Assembly (NCBI GenBank): GCA_963575745.1
Contig: CAUYUJ010020549.1
Span: 400,001 to 464,000 of the forward strand
DNA from: Prorocentrum cordatum
Taxonomy: Eukaryota > Sar > Dinophyceae > Prorocentrales > Prorocentraceae
Length of the DNA: 64,000 nucleotides
Direction: 5' to 3'
In this document: in pieces, positions 59,439 through 64,000 of the stretch
Layout of the letters: each line of letters starts with the position of its first letter
Numbering within the stretch: the first letter of the stretch is position 1
Made by a program: the position numbers and the translations under genes
Notes under the pieces: model-generated
The model's database searches: none
What the model was told of the DNA's origin: nothing
The model's input: the letters and a program-made list of their open reading frames with translations, nothing else

Positions 59439-60430
59439 ACGACCACTACGACGACCACCGCGACGATCACCGGTGACGATCATCGGCGGCGGCGGCGCCC
59501 GTGGGGGGGCGCGGCGGTGGCGACGGCCCGGCGGCGCAGGGCCTCTGGGGGGCCTCCTCGGCCACCGTGGCAGTCACGTCACCTGCGCGGTCTGGGGAGA
59601 GCTCTCTGGGCCTTCAGACGCGCCGCACGTCGATCTCGCTCGGCTCCGAGGCCGCGCTCCGAACCAGAAGGCGATCCCCCGGGAGGCCCAGCACCTCCAC
59701 GCGCCAAGGGCTGCGCTTGCCTGGGGGACCTCTCCCTGGATACCTTGGTTCGTGGGTGAGGGCAACGTCTATTGACAACGACTGTGCAGTCTGCTAGGAC
59801 CTGAGCGCGCGTGGCGCGCACTTGGTTTAGTGTTTATATATACAGATATATGTATACATATATATGTATGTAAATATGTATATATTTATACACATCCCTC
59901 TTTAAAGCGGTCTTGTTACCTCTCCCGCCGCTTCCTTCTTGCACTGCTCTCGCTGACTGGCAGATCGGTTTGCGAAGAACGTGGAGAACGTCGGTCGAGA
60001 GGTCTACACAATGCCCGGATCAGGTTCCCCTGACAAGCGATCGGGCAGACTTGTTGCCCTCCCTTGCCCAGCTCCTGCCCCTCCCCCTGAAGCCCTGAAG
60101 CTGCGGGCAGCGCCTGGCACACGTTGTCTGTCCTACCTCTCGCTGGGTGGCCAACGCAGCCCTGGAGGGCGAATGTTCAAGTTGCGCTTCGGCCTGGCTG
60201 TTGGTGGCGCTGCGTCGGCAGGCTGGCACGCCTGGAGAGCGTTTTTTGCTTTTTGTTTTTTTCTCTGGCGGGTAACGCTTGTTTCGGAGGTTGACAGACC
60301 TCCTACCCTGACACGTCCATTAGCGAATTGGCCGTTTTCGGTTCGCGAGGGGGCGTCGCGGCCGTCATTTTTGCGGGTTAGGTCCGTCGGTTTCGGTCCC
60401 AGGCCGTTCCTTTAAGGGGAGGTTTACTAA
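59439..60430. other. No recognisable gene; short TATATG tract
   Basis: Includes TATACATATATG sequence at about 59836-59895. Otherwise unique sequence with no supportable gene. Confidence 0.4.
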
Positions 60431-60458
60431 AGGGAGGTTTGTCCACCGCCGGCCGATT

Positions 60459-60655
60459 GTTACCCGGGCCCAATCCCCCCCCCCGGGTAACGCCAACGAT
60501 CGTACTTTTTTGGGGGGGTGGAGGGCGGATCCCCCTGCTCTCAGCAGGTGTGGCAATTGATGCGCCGATGGCGCGGACGCACCCTGGCGGGCGCACGCCG
60601 CGGCCGCCGTTACCGGTGGCCGCCGGCCCCCCCCCCGCGGGTAACAGCCGTTACC
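60459..60655. mobile_element. Possible fold-back element 4 (GTTACCCG motifs)
   Basis: GTTACCCGGG (60459-60468) faces CCCGGGTAAC (60482-60491), and CGCGGGTAAC / GTTACC recur at 60636-60655. G- and C-runs lie between. Arms are short and irregular. Confidence 0.35.
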
Positions 60656-60929
60656 AAAAATAGTTACAAAACAGTCTCCTGCCTCCTCGTTTTGTTCGAG
60701 GCAGCTGAAGGCGAGTGCTTCGGGCTTCACACACATGCGACCATGAGTTGAATGCATGCATTTTGCAGGGCATCCTGAAGGCGAGCATTGTGCAGGACAC
60801 AAGTTCGACCCGATCCGACCCTTCCCCTCTGCTCCTGCGACCCCAGCACCCGTCGATCTGTGGTCAGGCATGTGAAAGTCTGTCCACGTTCAAGTCGATA
60901 AACCTCGCACCCCTTGCAGGACCGAGCCC

Positions 60930-61275
60930 TGGACGGCCCAAGAGGCCCCAAGATCGCTTCAAGATGGCTCAAAAAACTTCCAGGGGGGGCCCACATGGCT
61001 CAAGATGGTCCTAAGGCGGCTCAAGGGGCTTCCAAGACGGCCCCAGGATGGCCCTAAGAGGGGGCCCAGAGGGGGAACCCGAACAGACATTTCGAGCTCT
61101 CGCCCCCAAGAGGCGCGCAGGAAGCCCCCAGAGGCCCCCAGGAGCCCCCCAAAGAGGCCCCAAGAAGCCCCCAAGAGGCCCCCAAAGAGGCTCCCAATGT
61201 TCCCAACATGCCCCCAGGAAGCCCCAACATGCCCCGCAGAAGCTCCCAAGAGGCTCCTCCGAGGCCTCAAAACTG
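60930..61275 (-). repeat. GGCC/CCCAAGA dispersed repeat, copy R4
   Basis: CCCCAAGAGGCC-type 12-15-bp units, same orientation as R3. It includes GGGGGCCCAGAGGGGGAACCC followed by GACATTTCGAGC, which parallels a junction in R3 near 58495-58525. Confidence 0.8.
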
Positions 61276-61597
61276 CGCTCGAAAGGCTCCCTCCGAAAAG
61301 ACTTCAAGAAGCATCCATCAGGACGTGGTGACCCACAACCCAGGTACGCCTCGAAACTCTGCTGGAGCTCTCTTGAGTCATCTTGGCGCCCTCTGGGGCA
61401 GTCTATCGGCTCTCTTCGACTGGGTGCGAGCCGCATCTCCAAAGATGTCATGGAAAACCATCCTGCCTGTCTGCACCTGCTGTTCCCCCTGGGCACGAGC
61501 ACACCGCCACGCAGCCACAGTGATGCGAAATGGGCCGGCGGAGTGAGCGAAGCGATTAGATAACCCCCGCGCCACTTTTCGGGGCTGGTCGGGGAGC

Positions 61598-61765
61598 CTC
61601 TTCCTCTTCTCCCTCCTCTTCCTCGTCTCCCTTCCTCTTCCTCGTCCTCCTCCTCCCTCCCCCCCCCTCTCCTCCTCCTCCCTCCCCCCCCTCTTCCTCT
61701 TCCTCTTCCTCCTCCTCCTCCTCCTCCTCCTCCTCCTCCTCCTCCTCCTCCTCCCCCTCCTCTTC
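61598..61765. repeat. TCC/TCTTCC-rich microsatellite
   Basis: CTCCTC and CTTCCTC runs ending in pure TCC (about 61704-61755). Confidence 0.93.
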
Positions 61766-62247
61766 CTCGTCTCCTCCCTCGCTGCTGCCACGATGGAACT
61801 GAAGTGGCGTGTGGAGGGAAGCGGGGCCTGGGACCCAGGGCTTTCCCCGGGGACCTTTTCTCCGTCCCGACCGAGCCGTTTGTTTTTTGGGGTCGACAGC
61901 CAAGTGTGGGGGCCCCAAGAACATACACCCCCACCACGTCGATTCCTCCTCCCTCCTCTGCCCTCCTCTGCCTCTCCTCTTTCCTGGGGGAGGGAGGGGG
62001 TGGCGGAGGTGGTGGTGGCGTATATTTGTGGGCCCCCCGAAGTGGGCCCCCAGCAGGCCGTGCACGCCGAAGGATCTCCGGCCTCCCTCCTCCCCTCGGC
62101 GGCCCCTTTTTTGTGACGGCGGCGCCACCCCGCTCGGCGTGCCGACCACCCGGGTCGGGCCGGGCACCCCGGGGGCCGGCTCCTCGCCCCGCACCTGCTG
62201 TCGCGGTCGGCCCCGATGCCCGGAGCAGGGCCCGCGCGCGGCCAGCA
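61766..62247. other. No recognisable gene
   Basis: GC-rich unique sequence with overlapping Pro/Arg/Gly-rich frames only. Confidence 0.4.
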
Positions 62248-62674
62248 GACTGTTTTTGTTTAGGGTCGGGCGATCACCCGGGTTATCGGGCTCTCCCCCC
62301 CCTTCCCCCCCCAGGATAAGCTATTATACCTTATGGCAAGAATTGGTCCAACCAGGGTTGGCGGGGAGGGTTGGCCCGATCTCTGGAGGTTGGCCAGGAA
62401 AATTGGCCGGGTCCGTCGTCGCATGAGTTGGATTTGCGTCGCCTACAAGGGTTGGCCGGGATTGGCCGGGGGTTTGGCGACGCCAATTCTTAGATAACGA
62501 ATTCTTTTCCATAGTATATCGTAACCTTGCCGGTTGTGCAGGTCCGCGGGAGGGGGGAGCGCGGGCATATGCAGGGCTGCCCACAGCGCGAGGGTCAGGT
62601 TATCGGCCGGCCCCCTCCTCCCCACCCCCCAGGGATAACCCGGGTTATCGCCGATGCCACAAAAAAGACGGTCT
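62248..62674. mobile_element. Fold-back (MITE-like) element 5
   Basis: About 427 bp. Outer arms 62248-62288 and 62635-62674 share GGCGATMACCCGGGTTATC and flanking T-rich strings. Farther in, TATACCTTATGGCAAGAATTGG (about 62325) has an inverted partner near 62485-62522. Several GGTTGGCCGGG strings lie in the centre. No coding capacity. Confidence 0.6.
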
Positions 62675-62937
62675 CCAGCTCCTGCGGCAGGTGCTGGTCT
62701 GCTTCTGTCCGGGCCGCCGGACGCCTGGGTCGGTGGCGTCGACCGCCCGTCGGGCGGGGGCGCCAGGGCCGGCTCCTGCACGTCCATCGCGGATTCCTTC
62801 CCGCACTCGGACCGGAACCTGCATGGCCTGGACCTGACGGCCAGCCGGAGGGGGGGTGCGCCCGGCGGCAGCGGGGCCACGCTGGCTACCGCTATACCCT
62901 CGAGGGGCACCGAGGGTCGGAAGCCGGGCAGGGTCTG

Positions 62938-63086
62938 CTAAGTCCGTGGCTGCTAAGAACGACCTCCGGGAAGTTGTCTTCGTCCTTCCGGGAAGAAGCC
63001 CGTTGACTGTTTCGCGTGCCGCGCCTCATTCCGGTAAGTTGTTTTTTCCTTCCAGGAGGGCCGTTTTAGCAGCCACGGTTTTAGCA
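62938..63086. mobile_element. Fold-back (MITE-like) element 6
   Basis: 38-bp inverted arms 62938-62975 (TGCTAAGTCCGTGGCTGCTA...) and 63049-63086 with about six mismatches, around a 73-bp loop. Non-coding. Confidence 0.6.
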
Positions 63087-64000
63087 GCCTTCGCCCAGCT
63101 TTCGAGAGGGGGGGGAAGCAGGATCTGCAGGGAGGCATGTGCACACCACCAGCAGGCCTGGCCAGTGTCAGCCTGGGCCCCGGGGTTGACCTCTCCTGGC
63201 CTCGACCAGGAGGCCGCACTCACCATGCCGCGTGGGCCAGTACCCTGGCCAGGCCTGGTGGTGGTGAAGAAGTGCCTTCTGCGAGCAGGAGGCGGGCGAC
63301 GGCGGGTGGGCGGCATGAGAGGGGGGGAGGGAGGGGGACAAGATCGCCATGAAGACATTTCGCCGTTTTCCGTTTCTTTCCCAGGGCACCAGGGGGTACA
63401 TAGAATGAGGACGACGGCGGAGAAGTTAGCGGAAGGGTCCTTGCCCGAGACGTCCATGCCCAGCAGTTCTTCCAATTTTGAAGTTAAGTTGTTGGGATAT
63501 GAACCATTTGCGCTTCGGTCTCGTCACGAACTCGGGATTCTTGCGCTTCGTCCTTAGGTTCTCTCCTGGCGTTCCTCTGAGTCTGTGCGCAACTGGGGCC
63601 AAGACGTGGCTTCGTTCCCAAATAAGGGTTCCTTACGGCCAGACGTTTAACCTCAGGAGGTCTTTAGTTTTGATCCCCCCTGTTCACTCGGCGGTGAATA
63701 GACTGGTCCTAAAACTTCGTCCTCCTGCCCCCTCTCTTCCCCTCCTCCTTCTTCTCGTCTCCTTTGTTGCGCGGCCGGTGCCGCGGAACAAGAACATTAA
63801 TTACCCCCTCTTGGTGGGACCCACGTCCTTCAAGAAGGCCGCCGAATAACAATGAATTACCCCCTATTGGGGGGGGGGGTTCTAAAGACTTATCGCGGTT
63901 ACTGCATTCCTGACGCTGTAATTAATTCGGGGGCGCGCGCGTGGGAACGCGCAAGGTCGGGAGGAGGAGGAGGAATCGAGGAAATGGCTGTGCGAAAGAA
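63087..64000. other. No recognisable gene at the right edge
   Basis: Unique sequence, then two related strings AATTACCCCCTCTTGG and AATTACCCCCTATTGG (63796 and 63853) and a G-run. No gene is supported. Confidence 0.4.

Overview
The window is nuclear DNA of a dinoflagellate. The most direct evidence is an exact 22-nt dinoflagellate spliced leader (DinoSL) at 44628-44649, forming the 5' border of a retrotransposon copy. Long pentatricopeptide (PPR) arrays, dinoflagellate-type LINEs with C-terminal zinc ribbons or C2H2 fingers, and very long GAT, GGA, TCC and CATA microsatellites agree with this. A Prorocentrum-like source is my guess from the Gln-Asp-Gly-Pro-Arg-type low-complexity frames; the window cannot prove it. 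I see no prokaryotic genes, rRNA, tRNA or CRISPR.

Layout. 1-250 is an ACT microsatellite. 876-3324 (minus) is a PPR gene or fragment whose tandem repeats are interrupted by a GGCC/CCCAAGA-type repeat. 3740-4600 is a 77-bp minisatellite. 5450-12180 (minus) is LINE-1, with ORF1 and an endonuclease/RT/RNase H ORF2 broken by a T-rich 328-bp intron-like insert and a frameshift. 12590-13145 holds two fold-back (MITE-like) elements. 13357-16840 is mostly GAT microsatellite. 16841-25435 is a complete DIRS/Ngaro-like tyrosine-recombinase retroelement with split direct repeats A1-ORFs-B1-A2-B2, inserted in the GAT tract. 25436-33400 is low complexity, satellites and weak ORFs. 33416-40205 (plus) is LINE-3, an endonuclease/RT/C2H2 element in three successive frames, followed by two coiled-coil-like ORFs. 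40200-44627 holds microsatellites, a short SINE-like insertion with an 11-bp target duplication, a fold-back, a 53-bp minisatellite and GGCCTCTTGGGG arrays. 44628-51947 (plus) is LINE-2, a full-length copy running from DinoSL to a short A tail, with intact ORF1 and ORF2. 51948-64000 has no convincing gene; it holds GGCC/CCCAAGA repeats, microsatellites and three fold-backs.

How the parts relate. Almost all credible coding sequence belongs to mobile elements. LINE-1 and LINE-2 share one plan: ORF1 with a CxxC...CxxC finger and coiled coil, then ORF2 in the +1 frame with APE endonuclease, RT, a CCHC-like finger, RNase H and zinc ribbon, then a perfect palindrome just after the stop. LINE-2 shows that a trans-spliced, polyadenylated transcript was copied back into DNA. 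The YR element carries recombinase, gag-like and RT/RNase H genes; gag and pol lie in one frame separated by a single TGA. The only possible host gene is the PPR array, itself repeat-invaded.
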